From: Rhodococcus sp. Leaf247
GTDB taxonomy: Bacteria > Actinomycetota > Actinomycetes > Mycobacteriales > Mycobacteriaceae
Direction of reading: 5' to 3'
Length of the DNA stretch: 64,000 nt
Assembly: GCF_001426185.1 (NCBI RefSeq)
Contig: NZ_LMRP01000004.1
Coordinates: forward strand, 471,996-535,995
The position numbers were made by a program, and so were the translations under genes. This document shows positions 51,465 to 61,450 of this stretch, one piece after another; the stretch's first letter is position 1, and the number at the start of each line of letters is the position of its first letter. Under the pieces are notes generated by a model. It was given only the letters and a program-made list of their open reading frames with translations. It was not told where the DNA came from and searched no databases.

Positions 51465-53699
51465 TCACGAACCGGTGTAGCGGCGCTGCCGCATCAGGGA
51501 CACCTGGTGGTCGCGAACTTTCTCACCGCCGGCCGGTGACGCTGTCCACGCCCCGTCGGACTGCAACACCCAGCACCGCGTCGTCACGTCCATGGCGGAA
51601 TCGAGCACCGAGTTCAGTTGATCGGACAGGCGCGGATCCTTCACCTGGGCCATCACTTCCACGCGGCGATCGAGGTTGCGGTGCATCATGTCCGCGCTGC
51701 CGATCCAGAATTCGTCGAGAGCCTTGAAATGCAGCACTCGCGAATGCTCGAGGAATCGACCGAGGATGGAGCGGACCTCGATGTTCTCGCTCAGACCCGG
51801 CACACCGGGCTTGAGAGCGCAGATGCCGCGCACCATGACCTCGACGCGGACGCCCTGGGTGGAGGCCCAGTACAGCGCGTCGATGACCTGTTCGTCGACG
51901 AGAGCGTTCGCCTTCAGGCGGATACGCGCATCCTTGCCTTCCTGGTGGGCTCGAACCTCGGCCTCGATGCGTTCCACGATGCCGGCCCGAACGCCGAAGG
52001 GAGCCACCAGCAGGTTGCGGTAGTGCTCCTTGCGCGAGTACCCGGTGAGGGAGTTGAACAGGTCCGTCAGATCGGCGCCGATCTCGTCGGACGCGGTGAT
52101 CAGACCCACGTCCTCGTACAGGCGCGCAGTCTTGGGGTTGTAGTTGCCGGTGCCGATATGGCAGTAGCGGCGGATGGTCGACCCTTCACGGCGCACGACG
52201 AGGCATGTCTTGCAGTGTGTCTTGAGGCCGACCAGGCCGTAGACGACGTGCACCCCGGCCTGCTCGAGCTTGCGTGCCCAGGCGATGTTGGCCTGCTCGT
52301 CGAAGCGCGCCTTGATCTCCACGAGCGTCACCACCTGCTTGCCCGCCTCGGCGGCGGCGATCAGGGCGTTCACGATGGGGGAGTCACCGGACGTCCGGTA
52401 GAGGGTCTGCTTGATCGCCAGCACATGGGGATCGGCGGCGGCCTGCTCGATGAATCGCTGGACGCTGGTGGAGAACGAGTCGTAGGGATGGTGCAGCAGT
52501 ACGTCGCCGTCGCGCACCGTGGAGAAGATGCTGCGCGGAGTCTCGCGTTCGCCGAAGGCGGGGTGCGTGGCCGGGACGAACGGTGCGTCCTTCAGCACGG
52601 GCTTGTCGACGCCGTAGATCTGCCACAGGCACGACAGGTCCAACAGTCCCGGCACCTGGATCACGTCACCCGGATCGACGTCGAGTTCGCGGAGCAGGAG
52701 ATCGAGCATGTGCTCGGTCATGTCGTCGGCGACCTCGAGGCGCACGGGCGAGCCGAAGCGGCGTCGGGCGAGCTCGCGCTCGAGTGCCTGCAGCAGGTCC
52801 TCGTCGCGGTCCTCCTCCACCTCGAAATCGGCGTTCCTGGTGATGCGGAACGCGTGATGCTCCACGATCTGCAGTCCCGGGAACAGCACGTCGAGGTGAG
52901 CCGCGATGAGCTCCTCCATGGGGAGGAACGCCGGAATGGCGGGTGCGTCACCGCGTCGCAACTGGACGAAACGGTCGACGTTGTCCGGCACCTTGACACG
53001 AGCGAAGTGCTCGCCACCAGTGGTCGAATCCTTGACCGTCACAGCAAGGTTCAGGCTCAGGCCGCTGATGTACGGGAACGGGTGGGCGGGGTCGACGGCG
53101 AGCGGTGTCAACACCGGGAACACTTGTTCGGTGAAGTGCTGGGTGAGCCGCGCACGTTCGTCGGTGGTCACTTCCGACCACCGGATGACCGAGATGCCCT
53201 CGTTCGCCAGCTCCGGCAGGATGCGGTCGATGAAGGTGCGGGCGTGGCGATCCGCGATCTCCTGGGTGCGCCGGGCGATCAGGGAGAGTTGCTCGCGCGG
53301 AGACAGTCCGTCCGCCGAGCGCACGGACAGTCCGGTCTCGTCGCGACGCTTGAGCCCGGCGACACGCACCATGTAGAACTCGTCGAGGTTGCTGGCGAAG
53401 ATCGCGAGGAACTTCGCGCGCTCGAGGAGAGGAAGCGAGGAATCCTCGGCCAGGGCCAGAACTCGAGAATTGAAGTCCAGCCAACTCAATTCGCGATTGA
53501 GGTAACGGTCCTCCGGCAGGAGATCGACGGGGACCGGAGTGTCCGACGTCGCCGCCGGTGGGGCGGTGGGTGCGGACGGGCGACGGCCGTCGTGCGGCGC
53601 GCTCGACTCGTCGGCGGCAGGCTCGGTGGTCTTCTCCGGCGCGGTGGCCGGGGGGAGTTTCTCGATCGCCTCGTTGTTCACGCGTCGATCATCCCCCAC
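51465..53699 (-). CDS. ppk: Polyphosphate kinase 1
   Basis: 744 residues, close to the M. tuberculosis length. A 70-residue variable N-terminus precedes [40 protein letters not shown], and the phospholipase-D-like catalytic part with [20 protein letters not shown] (His autophosphorylation site) and [18 protein letters not shown]. Makes polyphosphate from ATP. GTG 53699 gives an N-terminus resembling that of the tuberculosis enzyme; GTG 53681 is an alternative. Confidence 0.97.
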   Translation of the reverse strand: MGDDRRVNNEAIEKLPPATAPEKTTEPAADESSAPHDGRRPSAPTAPPAATSDTPVPVDLLPEDRYLNRELSWLDFNSRVLALAEDSSLPLLERAKFLAIFASNLDEFYMVRVAGLKRRDETGLSVRSADGLSPREQLSLIARRTQEIADRHARTFIDRILPELANEGISVIRWSEVTTDERARLTQHFTEQVFPVLTPLAVDPAHPFPYISGLSLNLAVTVKDSTTGGEHFARVKVPDNVDRFVQLRRGDAPAIPAFLPMEELIAAHLDVLFPGLQIVEHHAFRITRNADFEVEEDRDEDLLQALERELARRRFGSPVRLEVADDMTEHMLDLLLRELDVDPGDVIQVPGLLDLSCLWQIYGVDKPVLKDAPFVPATHPAFGERETPRSIFSTVRDGDVLLHHPYDSFSTSVQRFIEQAAADPHVLAIKQTLYRTSGDSPIVNALIAAAEAGKQVVTLVEIKARFDEQANIAWARKLEQAGVHVVYGLVGLKTHCKTCLVVRREGSTIRRYCHIGTGNYNPKTARLYEDVGLITASDEIGADLTDLFNSLTGYSRKEHYRNLLVAPFGVRAGIVERIEAEVRAHQEGKDARIRLKANALVDEQVIDALYWASTQGVRVEVMVRGICALKPGVPGLSENIEVRSILGRFLEHSRVLHFKALDEFWIGSADMMHRNLDRRVEVMAQVKDPRLSDQLNSVLDSAMDVTTRCWVLQSDGAWTASPAGGEKVRDHQVSLMRQRRYTGS

Positions 53700-53741
53700 T
53701 CGCGGCTCCGGTGAGTAGTCGACGGGGCGCGAGTTCCGCCG

Positions 53742-54437
53742 TCACACTCCCCGCCACCCCAGCTCGGCGAGAACTCGCGTGGTGTGTGGCCCCACGCCGA
53801 GTGCGAGCGCCGCGCGGACATCGTCGGCGGTGTCGACGTCGAGTCGCAGTCCGGGCCACTCGCCGGCCAGCGGCAGGGCACCCGAATCGACGTGGCGGGT
53901 AGCGGAATCGGGCCCGAACCGGGGTTCGAGGCGTCGCGGGTGGCCACGCACGATCAGCGCGGACGTTCCTGTTCCCGTGTGGTCGACGACCACCGACCGG
54001 GTATCGGGAGGTGCGGCGGCGTACGCCTGGACCAGTTCGGCCGTGGTGAGGGCGGGAAGATCCGCCTGCAGAGCGATGACGTCACCGCCGTGGGCGTGAC
54101 GCACGTCGTCGTCCGCGGCCGACAGCGCTCTGTTGAGCCGTTCGACCGTCGTGCGTCCCGCCGACTCCGGTTCGGACACGGTGCGGCCGCCGAGCGATTC
54201 CGCGATGCGGGCGACGCGGGCGTCGGGAGTCACCACCGACCAGCCCGTGACCGCCTCCGCGGCCGATGCTGCCTCGAGGGTGTCCCGCAGCATCGCCAGA
54301 ACCAGCTCGGCGCGCTCCTGTCCGGGAAACGTGGTGGCCAGGCGGCTCTTGGCATCCACCAGATTCTTGACCGCGAGCACCAGATGGACACCGGGCCGGG
54401 GCTCGATGTCGGTCGGGATCGGACTGGGCGTGCTCAT
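53742..54437 (-). CDS. fbiD: Phosphoenolpyruvate guanylyltransferase FbiD (F420 synthesis)
   Basis: 231 residues, CofC/FbiD family: VHLVLAVKNLVDAKSRLATTF at the N-terminus (nucleotide-binding loop), VVTPDARVARIAESLGG, VIALQADLPALTTAELV with the metal-binding Asp, and GHPRRLEPRFGPDSATRH. Activates phosphoenolpyruvate with GTP in the first step of F420 synthesis in mycobacteria. Leads the operon fbiD-ppk-mutT1 (42-nt gap to ppk). Divergent from gpsA. Confidence 0.92.
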   Translation of the reverse strand: MSTPSPIPTDIEPRPGVHLVLAVKNLVDAKSRLATTFPGQERAELVLAMLRDTLEAASAAEAVTGWSVVTPDARVARIAESLGGRTVSEPESAGRTTVERLNRALSAADDDVRHAHGGDVIALQADLPALTTAELVQAYAAAPPDTRSVVVDHTGTGTSALIVRGHPRRLEPRFGPDSATRHVDSGALPLAGEWPGLRLDVDTADDVRAALALGVGPHTTRVLAELGWRGV

Positions 54438-54577
54438 GAGCGTCGATCCTGCCAGTCGGCATTACTGCAGACTTCGTTCGGCGGGCCTCGGACATGGTTA
54501 CTGTGAGCCGCCAGGGCCCGCGGCGGGACACGTTCCGGGCGGCCCGACAGTGACGACGAACGACGGAAGGCTCGGCC

Positions 54578-55576
54578 ATGGTGAAGGCAGCGGTGCTCGG
54601 TTCCGGTTCCTGGGGAACCGCATTCGCCAAGGTTCTGGCCGATGCGGGCACCGAGGTGACCATGTGGGCCAGGCGCGAGGAACTCGCGAGGTCCATCGAC
54701 AGCAAGCACCGCAACGAGGACTACCTGCCCGGCGTGGACCTGCCGCCGGCCATCCGTGCGACGCACGACGCCGCGGAAGCGCTGGACGGCGCGTGCACGG
54801 TGATCCTCGCCGTGCCGTCCCAGGCCCTGCGCGCCAACCTCGCCGAGTGGGCGCCGCTGATCGGATCGGACGTCACGTTGCTCTCGCTCGCCAAGGGCAT
54901 CGAGACCGGGACGTTGATGCGCATGTCGCAGGTGATCTGTCAGGTGACCGGCGCGGATCCCAGCCGCGTCGGCACGTTGTCGGGCCCCAACCTGGCCAAG
55001 GAGATCGCCGCCGAGCAGCCGACCGCCACCGTCATCGCGTGCCCCGATTCGAATAGGGCGATCGCGCTCCAGTCGGCCTGTGCCACGAGTTACTTCCGGC
55101 CGTACACCAACTCCGATGTCATCGGCTGCGAGATCGGCGGTGCGTGCAAGAACGTGATCGCCCTCGCCTGCGGCATGGCGGCGGGCGTCGGGTTCGGGGA
55201 GAACTCGGTAGCGAGCATCATCACCCGCGGGCTCGCCGAGGTCACTCGCCTCGGCGTCGCTCTCGGCGCGAATCCCTCCACGCTCGCCGGGCTCGCGGGA
55301 GTGGGGGACCTGGTGGCCACGTGCTCGTCACCGCTCTCGCGTAATCGCACCTTCGGCGAACGTCTCGGATCCGGTGGTTCGCTGGAGAGCGCGCAGGAAG
55401 CGGCGCACGGTCAGGTGGCCGAAGGTGTGAAGTCCTGCACATCGATCCGGGCGCTCGCCGAGGCGTACGACGTGGAGATGCCGCTGACCGATGCGGTCCA
55501 CCGCGTCTGCCACGAGGGGTTGTCCGTGCCCGACGCGGTGCACTCGCTGCTGGGGCGTCGACACAAGCCCGAGTGA
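54578..55576 (+). CDS. gpsA: Glycerol-3-phosphate dehydrogenase [NAD(P)+]
   Basis: 332 residues. [21 protein letters not shown] binds the dinucleotide; [27 protein letters not shown] and [18 protein letters not shown] (catalytic Lys). Makes sn-glycerol 3-phosphate for phospholipid synthesis. Corresponds to gpdA2 of M. tuberculosis. GGAAGG lies 10 nt before the ATG. Confidence 0.97.
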   Translation: MVKAAVLGSGSWGTAFAKVLADAGTEVTMWARREELARSIDSKHRNEDYLPGVDLPPAIRATHDAAEALDGACTVILAVPSQALRANLAEWAPLIGSDVTLLSLAKGIETGTLMRMSQVICQVTGADPSRVGTLSGPNLAKEIAAEQPTATVIACPDSNRAIALQSACATSYFRPYTNSDVIGCEIGGACKNVIALACGMAAGVGFGENSVASIITRGLAEVTRLGVALGANPSTLAGLAGVGDLVATCSSPLSRNRTFGERLGSGGSLESAQEAAHGQVAEGVKSCTSIRALAEAYDVEMPLTDAVHRVCHEGLSVPDAVHSLLGRRHKPE

Positions 55577-55617
55577 GTGTCGGCGATCCGCGTCGTGCCG
55601 ACCGATCGGGTCGCCGG

Positions 55618-55623
55618 TACGGT
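55618..55623 (+). promoter_or_regulatory. Candidate -10 box of ddl
   Basis: TACGGT, 6 nt before GTG 55630, without a Shine-Dalgarno. Supports this start rather than the GTG at 55573. Confidence 0.45.
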
Positions 55624-55629
55624 TCTCCC

Positions 55630-56721
55630 GTGAACGATCGCATCAAGGTGGCCGTGGTGTACGGCGGACGCAGCAACGAACACTCCGTGTCCTGTGTGTC
55701 CGCCGGAAGCGTCATGCACCGACTGGACTCCGACCGCTTCGACGTGATTCCCGTCGGTATCACCCGGGGCGGCACGTGGGTGGAGGGCACGTCGGACCTC
55801 GAGTCCCTGCGAATCCGGGACCGGACACTCCCCTGTGTCGCCGACGCCGCACCGCTCGCTCTCGGTGTCGACCCTCGCAGTCCCGGTCGGATCACGCGGG
55901 TGGAGTCCGGTGAGGTCGTGGCGGACGTCGACGTCGTCTTCCCCGTCCTGCACGGTGCGTACGGCGAGGACGGAACCGTCCAGGGTCTGTTCGAGGTGGC
56001 GGGAGTGCCCTACGTGGGACCCGGCGTGCTGGCGAGCGCGGCCGCGATGGACAAGGAATTCACCAAGAAACTTCTCGCGGCCGAGGGCCTGCCGGTGGGC
56101 ACCCAGGTCGTTCTGCGCCGGGATCGGTCGACCCTGACCGACGACGAGCGGTCCCTCATCGGACTCCCGGCCTTCGTCAAACCCGCACGCGGCGGGTCGT
56201 CGATCGGTATCACCCGCATCACCGACTGGGAGCAACTGGATCACGCCGTAGCCGTTGCGCGGGAGCATGATCCGAAGGTGGTCATCGAGTCCGGCATCGT
56301 CGGGCGCGAGGTGGAATGCGGTGTTCTCGAGATGCCGGACGGCACCGTGCGCGCCAGCGCGATCGCCGAGATCCGGATGCCCGAGGACGCCGGTACCGAG
56401 GCGGCGTTCTACGACTTCGACAGCAAGTACCTCGACGACGTCTGCGAGTTCGACATTCCCGCGAGGCTGGAGTCCGGTGTGGCCGATCGCATCCGCGACA
56501 TCGCCGTCCGCGCCTTCGCCGCTCTGGACCTGCAGGGTCTGGCTCGCGTCGACTTCTTCGTGACCGAGGACGGCCCGGTGATCAACGAGATCAACACGAT
56601 GCCCGGGTTCACCGCCATCTCGATGTACCCGCGCATGTGGGGAGCCACCGGTGTCGAGTACTCCGATCTGGTGGGGACGCTCGTCGACACCGCTCTCGCT
56701 CGCGGAACCGGACTGCGCTAG
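55630..56721 (+). CDS. ddl: D-alanine--D-alanine ligase
   Basis: 363 residues, ATP-grasp. [50 protein letters not shown] [29 protein letters not shown] and the C-terminal [20 protein letters not shown] (metal ligands Asp, Glu, Asn). Joins two D-Ala for peptidoglycan; target of D-cycloserine. GTG 55630 gives the N-terminus closest to the family; a GTG at 55573 overlapping the gpsA stop would add 19 residues. Confidence 0.96.
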   Translation: MNDRIKVAVVYGGRSNEHSVSCVSAGSVMHRLDSDRFDVIPVGITRGGTWVEGTSDLESLRIRDRTLPCVADAAPLALGVDPRSPGRITRVESGEVVADVDVVFPVLHGAYGEDGTVQGLFEVAGVPYVGPGVLASAAAMDKEFTKKLLAAEGLPVGTQVVLRRDRSTLTDDERSLIGLPAFVKPARGGSSIGITRITDWEQLDHAVAVAREHDPKVVIESGIVGREVECGVLEMPDGTVRASAIAEIRMPEDAGTEAAFYDFDSKYLDDVCEFDIPARLESGVADRIRDIAVRAFAALDLQGLARVDFFVTEDGPVINEINTMPGFTAISMYPRMWGATGVEYSDLVGTLVDTALARGTGLR

Positions 56722-56729
56722 TAATAAGG

Positions 56730-57302
56730 CTATTTGACCGGCGCGGGATCGAGCGGCGTCTGGGGGAGCGCAGCGGTGACCGCGGCCGACAACGCCTGGA
56801 TCGGTGTCGGTCCCGTTCCGTCCGGGATCGTGGCTGCCGCGTAGACAGCCCGGTCGACGACGTACCAGGTGCTCGCCGTGAGTCCCTGGTCGGCGCCCGA
56901 GATCTGGAACCACTGGACGCCGTCCACGACGTCGAGTCGTGCGGCCTGGTCGAATTCGAGCGGCCTGTCGAGTCCGCACCGGAGCACGATCGGCTCCGTC
57001 GTCTCGTCCGACTGCCACGCGGCTGCCCCCGGCGGTGCTGGCTGGACCATCTCGGCCCGCGAGAACGTGTCGAACGAGTCCGGCAACGCGCCCAGCAGAT
57101 CCGCGCACTGCGTGCTCTCGGACAGTGGAGCGGGAACGGCGCCGACCGCAACCGGCTCACGGACGGGAGTGCTGTTCGCCATCACCGCTGCCACCAGGAC
57201 GCCGACGACCAGTGCGACCGGGAGTGCGATCGCGGTCGCGACGAGCGCCGGATGCAGGCCCGTCGCCGACTCGTCGGTCACCGACGGTTGGTCCTGCGTC
57301 AT
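56730..57302 (-). CDS. DUF3515 membrane-anchored protein (Rv2980-like)
   Basis: 190 residues. One transmembrane helix at residues 17-42 (LVATAIALPVALVVGVLVAA), then an extracytoplasmic domain with two cysteines (STQCADLLGALPDSF and IVLRCGLDRPLEF) that could form a disulfide, and VQWFQISGADQGLTASTWYV. Actinobacterial family without known function. ATG 57302 has GAGGAA 7 nt upstream. Convergent with ddl (8 nt) and divergent from thiL, as in mycobacteria. Confidence 0.88.
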   Translation of the reverse strand: MTQDQPSVTDESATGLHPALVATAIALPVALVVGVLVAAVMANSTPVREPVAVGAVPAPLSESTQCADLLGALPDSFDTFSRAEMVQPAPPGAAAWQSDETTEPIVLRCGLDRPLEFDQAARLDVVDGVQWFQISGADQGLTASTWYVVDRAVYAAATIPDGTGPTPIQALSAAVTAALPQTPLDPAPVK

Positions 57303-57440
57303 GCGTCGTTCCTCATCTCGTGGCATCTGTCCGCGAACGGTGGTCTCGGGAAAACGTTACCCGCGCGGTAGCCGTAGGCTTTCCGGCAGCACGCTGCGCT
57401 CCGTCGGCGCCGGTGTCCGTTTCCCAGCGAGAGGTGCGAG

Positions 57441-58388
57441 TTGTCCGACCACGAACCGTCCGTCGCGGCCATCGGAGAGTTCGCCCTGATAGCCCGCGCC
57501 ACCGCGGGACGCACGTGGCCTGCATCCGTGTCGATCGGTCCGGGTGACGACGCTGCCGTCGTCGACGCTCCGGACGGCAGAGTCGTGGTCACCACCGACA
57601 TGCTCGTGGAGGGTCGACACTTCCGTTTCGACTGGTCCGATCACCACGACGTGGGACGGAAGGCGATCGCGCAGAACGCAGCCGACATCGCCGCCATGGG
57701 GGCTCGGTGCACCGGGTTCCTGGTGTCGATGTCCTGCCCGTCGGACACGGCCGTGGCAGATCTGGATCGACTCACCGACGGGCTGTGGCAGGAGGCCGGC
57801 CGTGTCGGCGCGTCCATCGTGGGCGGCGACGTGACCGGGGGAGAACGTCTGGTGCTGTCGATCACCGCACTCGGCGATCTCGAAGGCCGCTCGGCGGTCG
57901 TTCGGTCCGGCGCACGCGTCGGGGACGTGCTCGCACTGTCGGGAGTCGTCGGGCAGTCGGCCGCGGGCCTGGCGTCGTATCGCGCGGGCAACGACGACTT
58001 CCCGGATCTTCGTGCAGCACATCGGGTTCCGTCCGCCGATCCCGCGGACGGCCCGCTCGCCGCACGGGCAGGGGCGTCCGCGATGTGCGACGTGTCCGAC
58101 GGAGTCGTCGGTGATGCCGCGCACCTTGCCTCCGCGTCGGGCATCCTCCTCGACATCCGGTCCGACGCTATGCCGGTCACCGACGAGATGCGCCGCGCAG
58201 CAACGGTGCTCGGCAAGGACGCCGTCGAGTGGGCACTGTCCGGAGGCGAGGACCACGTCCTCCTGGCGACGTTCGCTCCCGGCGATGTTCCGGCGAGTTG
58301 GCACGTCATCGGGTCGGTCCACGCAGGATCGGGCGTGACGGTCGACGGCGAGACGTGGAAAGGGTCGTCCGCGTGGACCAGTTTCTGA
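57441..58388 (+). CDS. thiL: Thiamine-monophosphate kinase
   Basis: 315 residues, start codon TTG with GAGAGG 7 nt upstream. AIRS-type fold: IGPGDDAAVVDAPDGRVVVT, TDMLVEGRHFRFDW, GRKAIAQNAADIAAMGA, VGGDVTGGERLVLSITALG and CDVSDGVVGDAAHLASASG. Phosphorylates thiamine phosphate to the diphosphate needed by IlvB. TAGGCT at 57376-57381 may be the -10. The 3' end overlaps the GNAT gene by 16 nt. Confidence 0.94.
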   Translation: MSDHEPSVAAIGEFALIARATAGRTWPASVSIGPGDDAAVVDAPDGRVVVTTDMLVEGRHFRFDWSDHHDVGRKAIAQNAADIAAMGARCTGFLVSMSCPSDTAVADLDRLTDGLWQEAGRVGASIVGGDVTGGERLVLSITALGDLEGRSAVVRSGARVGDVLALSGVVGQSAAGLASYRAGNDDFPDLRAAHRVPSADPADGPLAARAGASAMCDVSDGVVGDAAHLASASGILLDIRSDAMPVTDEMRRAATVLGKDAVEWALSGGEDHVLLATFAPGDVPASWHVIGSVHAGSGVTVDGETWKGSSAWTSF

Positions 58389-58873
58389 GCGTCGTTCCGA
58401 CACGCCTGGACGACGAGGACGTCGTCGCCATGATCGACGAGGTGCAGCAGGAGTACGTGCGTCGGTACGGCGGTCCCGACGAGACGCCTCTCGACGTGGC
58501 GGAATTCCTCCCGCCCGCCGGAGTGATCCTGAAAGCCGTCCGGGACGGGGCCGTCGTCGGAATGGGTGGATGGCGAGTGCACGAGGGCGGGGGTCCCGAG
58601 GCGGTAGGCCTGCGCCCCGGCGATGCCGAGATCAAGCGCATGTACGTCCGCGCCGACGCGCGAGGGCTCGGCGTCGCGAGGGCGGTCCTCGCTGCCATCG
58701 AGCAGACGGCGGCCACCGCGGGACGACGACGGCTCGTCCTGGAAACCGGACTGCGCCAACCGGAAGCCATCGGCCTGTACACCTCGAGCGGATACACGCC
58801 GTTGGTACCGAAGTTCGGGTTGTACCGCGACGAGGACCAGTCGGTGTGCATGGCCAAGGAACTCCACCGCTGA
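58373..58873 (+). CDS. GNAT-family N-acetyltransferase
   Basis: 166 residues. GNAT core: VVGMGGWRVH, EIKRMYVRADARGLGVARAV with the acetyl-CoA loop RGLGVA, and LVLETGLRQPEAIGLYTSSGY. GTG 58373 overlaps the thiL 3' end by 16 nt and has AAAGGG upstream. Substrate unknown. Not part of the M. tuberculosis order between thiL and ung, so lineage-specific. Confidence 0.85.
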   Translation: MDQFLSVVPTRLDDEDVVAMIDEVQQEYVRRYGGPDETPLDVAEFLPPAGVILKAVRDGAVVGMGGWRVHEGGGPEAVGLRPGDAEIKRMYVRADARGLGVARAVLAAIEQTAATAGRRRLVLETGLRQPEAIGLYTSSGYTPLVPKFGLYRDEDQSVCMAKELHR

Positions 58874-58910
58874 CGACACCGTCGCCGCGGGTGATGTCAT
58901 GCTGGCAGTC

Positions 58911-59432
58911 ATGACCGTCTACGCACTCGGTGATCGCGAACCCGACATCCACGAGACCGCCTACGTCCATCCCGACGCCGTCGTGATCGGAGCCGTGACT
59001 CTTGCGGCCGGCGTGTCGGTATGGCCCGGTGCCGTGCTGCGCGGGGACTACGGAACCATCTCCGTGGGGGAGAACACGAACATCCAGGACGGCACGGTGG
59101 TGCACTGCACGCCGATTCACCCGACCGTCATCGGCGCGGGCTGCGTCGTCGGGCACAACGCACACGTCGAGGGCGCGATCATCGAGGACTCGTGCCTCAT
59201 CGCGTCCGGCTCGGTCGTGTTGAACGGGGCGACCGTCGGTCGAGGTGCCGTCGTCGGGGCGGGCGCCGTGGTGCCGTTCGACGCCGTGGTGCCCGAACGC
59301 GCAATGGCGCTGGGTGTTCCGGCCCGCGTACGGGAGGGACATGTGGTGGCGGAGGGCCATGTCGAGAGGAACGTCGCGATGTACCGCGCCAACGCGGACT
59401 ACTACCGCGACGCGCTCCGCGAGATTCGATGA
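58911..59432 (+). CDS. Gamma-carbonic-anhydrase-like hexapeptide-repeat protein
   Basis: 173 residues, left-handed beta helix of the CaiE/YrdA type. Three candidate zinc histidines in GTVVHCTP and [10 protein letters not shown], as in gamma carbonic anhydrases, with [20 protein letters not shown] and [10 protein letters not shown] conserved. Metal-dependent hydrolase or carbonic anhydrase activity is possible but most homologues are uncharacterised. ATG 58911 is preferred; ATG 58899 is in frame. Its stop overlaps the ung ATG (ATGA). Confidence 0.88.
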   Translation: MTVYALGDREPDIHETAYVHPDAVVIGAVTLAAGVSVWPGAVLRGDYGTISVGENTNIQDGTVVHCTPIHPTVIGAGCVVGHNAHVEGAIIEDSCLIASGSVVLNGATVGRGAVVGAGAVVPFDAVVPERAMALGVPARVREGHVVAEGHVERNVAMYRANADYYRDALREIR

Positions 59433-60097
59433 CGGCGCCCGTCGCAGATCCGGGTTGGGCCACCGCGCTCGCTCCCGTCGCCGAGGACATCGCCCGGATG
59501 GGCGACTTCCTGCGCGCCGAGAACGCCGCCGGGCGTGGGTATCTCCCGCACGGCGCCGACGTCCTGCGAGCCTTCACCCGGCCGTTCGAGGACGTTCGCG
59601 TCCTCGTTCTCGGCCAGGACCCCTACCCGACGCCGGGACACGCGGTGGGACTGAGCTTCTCGGTCGCTCCCGACGTGCGGCCGGTGCCGCGCAGCCTGGT
59701 GAACATCTTCACCGAGTACACCGCCGACCTCGGCTTCCCGACGCCGTCCACCGGTGACCTGTCACCGTGGGCCGATCGGGGAGTGCTGCTCCTGAACAGG
59801 GTGCTGACCGTGGAGCCGGGCCAGGCGGGATCGCACCGTCGCAAAGGGTGGGAAGCGGTGACCGCGCACGCGATCACAGCACTGGCGAACCGCCCCGGAA
59901 AACCGTTGGTCGCCGTTCTCTGGGGCCGCGACGCGGCCACGGCGAAACCGTTGCTGGGATCGATCCCTACGGTGGAGTCGGTTCATCCGTCTCCGCTGTC
60001 GGCGTCGCGGGGCTTCTTCGGATCCCGCCCGTTCAGCGCGGTGAACGATCACCTCGTCGCGCTGGGCGAGGAGCCCGTCGACTGGAGACTGGACTGA
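59429..60097 (+). CDS. ung: Uracil-DNA glycosylase
   Basis: 222 residues, family 1. Catalytic water-activating motif [18 protein letters not shown] (Asp near residue 60), [17 protein letters not shown], and the DNA-intercalating loop [13 protein letters not shown]. Excises uracil from DNA. ATG overlaps the upstream stop. Confidence 0.97.
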   Translation: MTAPVADPGWATALAPVAEDIARMGDFLRAENAAGRGYLPHGADVLRAFTRPFEDVRVLVLGQDPYPTPGHAVGLSFSVAPDVRPVPRSLVNIFTEYTADLGFPTPSTGDLSPWADRGVLLLNRVLTVEPGQAGSHRRKGWEAVTAHAITALANRPGKPLVAVLWGRDAATAKPLLGSIPTVESVHPSPLSASRGFFGSRPFSAVNDHLVALGEEPVDWRLD

Positions 60098-60100
60098 CGG

Positions 60101-60886
60101 TCAACGTCCGAAGGACGGGCGCCGCTTCTCGACGAACGCGTCGACGCCTTCGATACCGTTCGGCGTCGACGCCATCGCGGAGATGGAGTCGGTCTCGGCG
60201 TCGAGCTGATCGGACAGCGTCGCGGAATCCGATGCCAGGAGGAGTCGCTTGGTGGCTCGGGTGACGCTCGTGGGGCCGGCGGCCAGTGACCGGGCGAGCC
60301 GTTCGGCTTCGGACGCGATCACGTCGTCGCCGACCAGTCGCGTGAGCAGCCCGAGCCGGAAGGCCTCGTCCGACCCCAGGACGGAGTCGTTCAGCAGGAT
60401 GTCCCGTGCGCGTCGGATACCGACGATGCGCGGCAGAGCCCAGGTGAGGCCGCCGTCGGGTGTGAAACCGAGGGCGGGGTACGCGGGCCGAAGTCGGGTG
60501 GAGCGCCCTCCGATGGCGATGTCGACGTGGCAGACCAGTGACATGCCGGCGCCGGCGGCCCATCCAGGGACACCTGCGATCACGGGCACGGGAACTGCGG
60601 TCAGCGCGCGGACGAAGTCGTGGAAGCTCTCGGCCAGCGACCGGACGAACGCACTGCGGTCGGGTGCGGAATGGAAGGCGCGCACGTCCCCGCCGGCGCA
60701 GAAATTGGCCTCGGCTCCCACGAGCAGAACCGCACCGACCGAGTCGTCGAGGTCTGCCAGTGCTGCGGCGCCCTCGCTCATGGCGTTCCCGTCGAGGACA
60801 TTGCCTCCGGTCGGGGTCGCTATGCGGATCGACAACACTCCGTCGTCGAGGGAGACGAGTGGGGCCGTGGCGGAAGGATCGGTCAT
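60101..60886 (-). CDS. Enoyl-CoA hydratase/isomerase family protein lacking the first catalytic Glu
   Basis: 261 residues, crotonase fold: ANFCAGGDVRAFHS (oxyanion hole), GWAAGAGMSLVCHVDIAIG and ALGFTPDGGLTWALPRIVG. Where hydratases have GGGLE the sequence is GAGMS, and the PE preceding the second loop is PA; PDGG resembles PaaG-type isomerases that use an Asp. So isomerase activity is more likely than hydration. TATGGT on the minus strand is 6 nt before ATG 60886, a leaderless start. Confidence 0.88.
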   Translation of the reverse strand: MTDPSATAPLVSLDDGVLSIRIATPTGGNVLDGNAMSEGAAALADLDDSVGAVLLVGAEANFCAGGDVRAFHSAPDRSAFVRSLAESFHDFVRALTAVPVPVIAGVPGWAAGAGMSLVCHVDIAIGGRSTRLRPAYPALGFTPDGGLTWALPRIVGIRRARDILLNDSVLGSDEAFRLGLLTRLVGDDVIASEAERLARSLAAGPTSVTRATKRLLLASDSATLSDQLDAETDSISAMASTPNGIEGVDAFVEKRRPSFGR

Positions 60887-60948
60887 CGTCCGACCATAGA
60901 ACAGGCCGCTCGGTTCACATGACCTCGACCCGAAGTATCGGAACACGA

Positions 60949-60980
60949 CGATGCCCCGGTACCGAAGTACCGGGGCATCG
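60949..60980 (-). terminator. Terminator of rpmB
   Basis: Perfect 14-bp stem (60949-60962 with 60967-60980) with loop CGAA, between rpmB and the crotonase gene, both on the minus strand. Confidence 0.85.
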
Positions 60981-61006
60981 AGGCAGTGATGAATCGTGCG
61001 GGAACG

Positions 61007-61198
61007 TCAGCCCCGGACCACCTTGCCGGCCTTGAGGCACGAGGTGCACACATTAAGCCGACGAGAGTTACCCGGCGCGACCTGCGCGCGGACGGTCTGG
61101 ATGTTGGGGTTCCAGCGACGGTTGGTACGGCGGTGCGAGTGCGAAACCGACTTACCGAAGCCGGGTCCCTTGGCGCATACGTCGCAGACGGCAGCCAT
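61007..61198 (-). CDS. rpmB: 50S ribosomal protein L28 (zinc-binding form)
   Basis: 63 residues: [37 protein letters not shown] and [13 protein letters not shown]. The CXXC pairs at both ends mark the zinc-containing C+ paralogue. AAGGAG 9 nt before ATG 61198; upstream in-frame codons have no support. Alone on the minus strand, divergent from recG. Confidence 0.96.
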   Translation of the reverse strand: MAAVCDVCAKGPGFGKSVSHSHRRTNRRWNPNIQTVRAQVAPGNSRRLNVCTSCLKAGKVVRG

Positions 61199-61450
61199 AG
61201 TCGCGAACTCCTTGGTATTCGAGGTGAAACCAGAGCGCGATGGTGACCGCGTCTGGAGCAGGGCAAGATCTTCGTACAACTGCGCCCGCCACCCCCGGAC
61301 ATGCCGGACGCGTCAGACGCAACCCTGCAAGACTAGCGGTCCGAGTGCCGTGAGTCCAAACCGGTCCGGCACATGATGCCTGTTGCCGGCTGATGGAAAG
61401 ATCGTAGGTACCCGCACGGCGTGGGGCGCAGGGCAGGACGGAGCGATGCA

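Noticed and set aside
51618..53714. Nearly 700-codon plus-strand frame opposite ppk
   Set aside because: No motifs, mirrors third-position GC bias of ppk, which is unmistakable on the other strand.
57361..57440. TPP riboswitch before thiL
   Set aside because: No THI-box-like conserved elements; only a short leader after a TAGGCT box.
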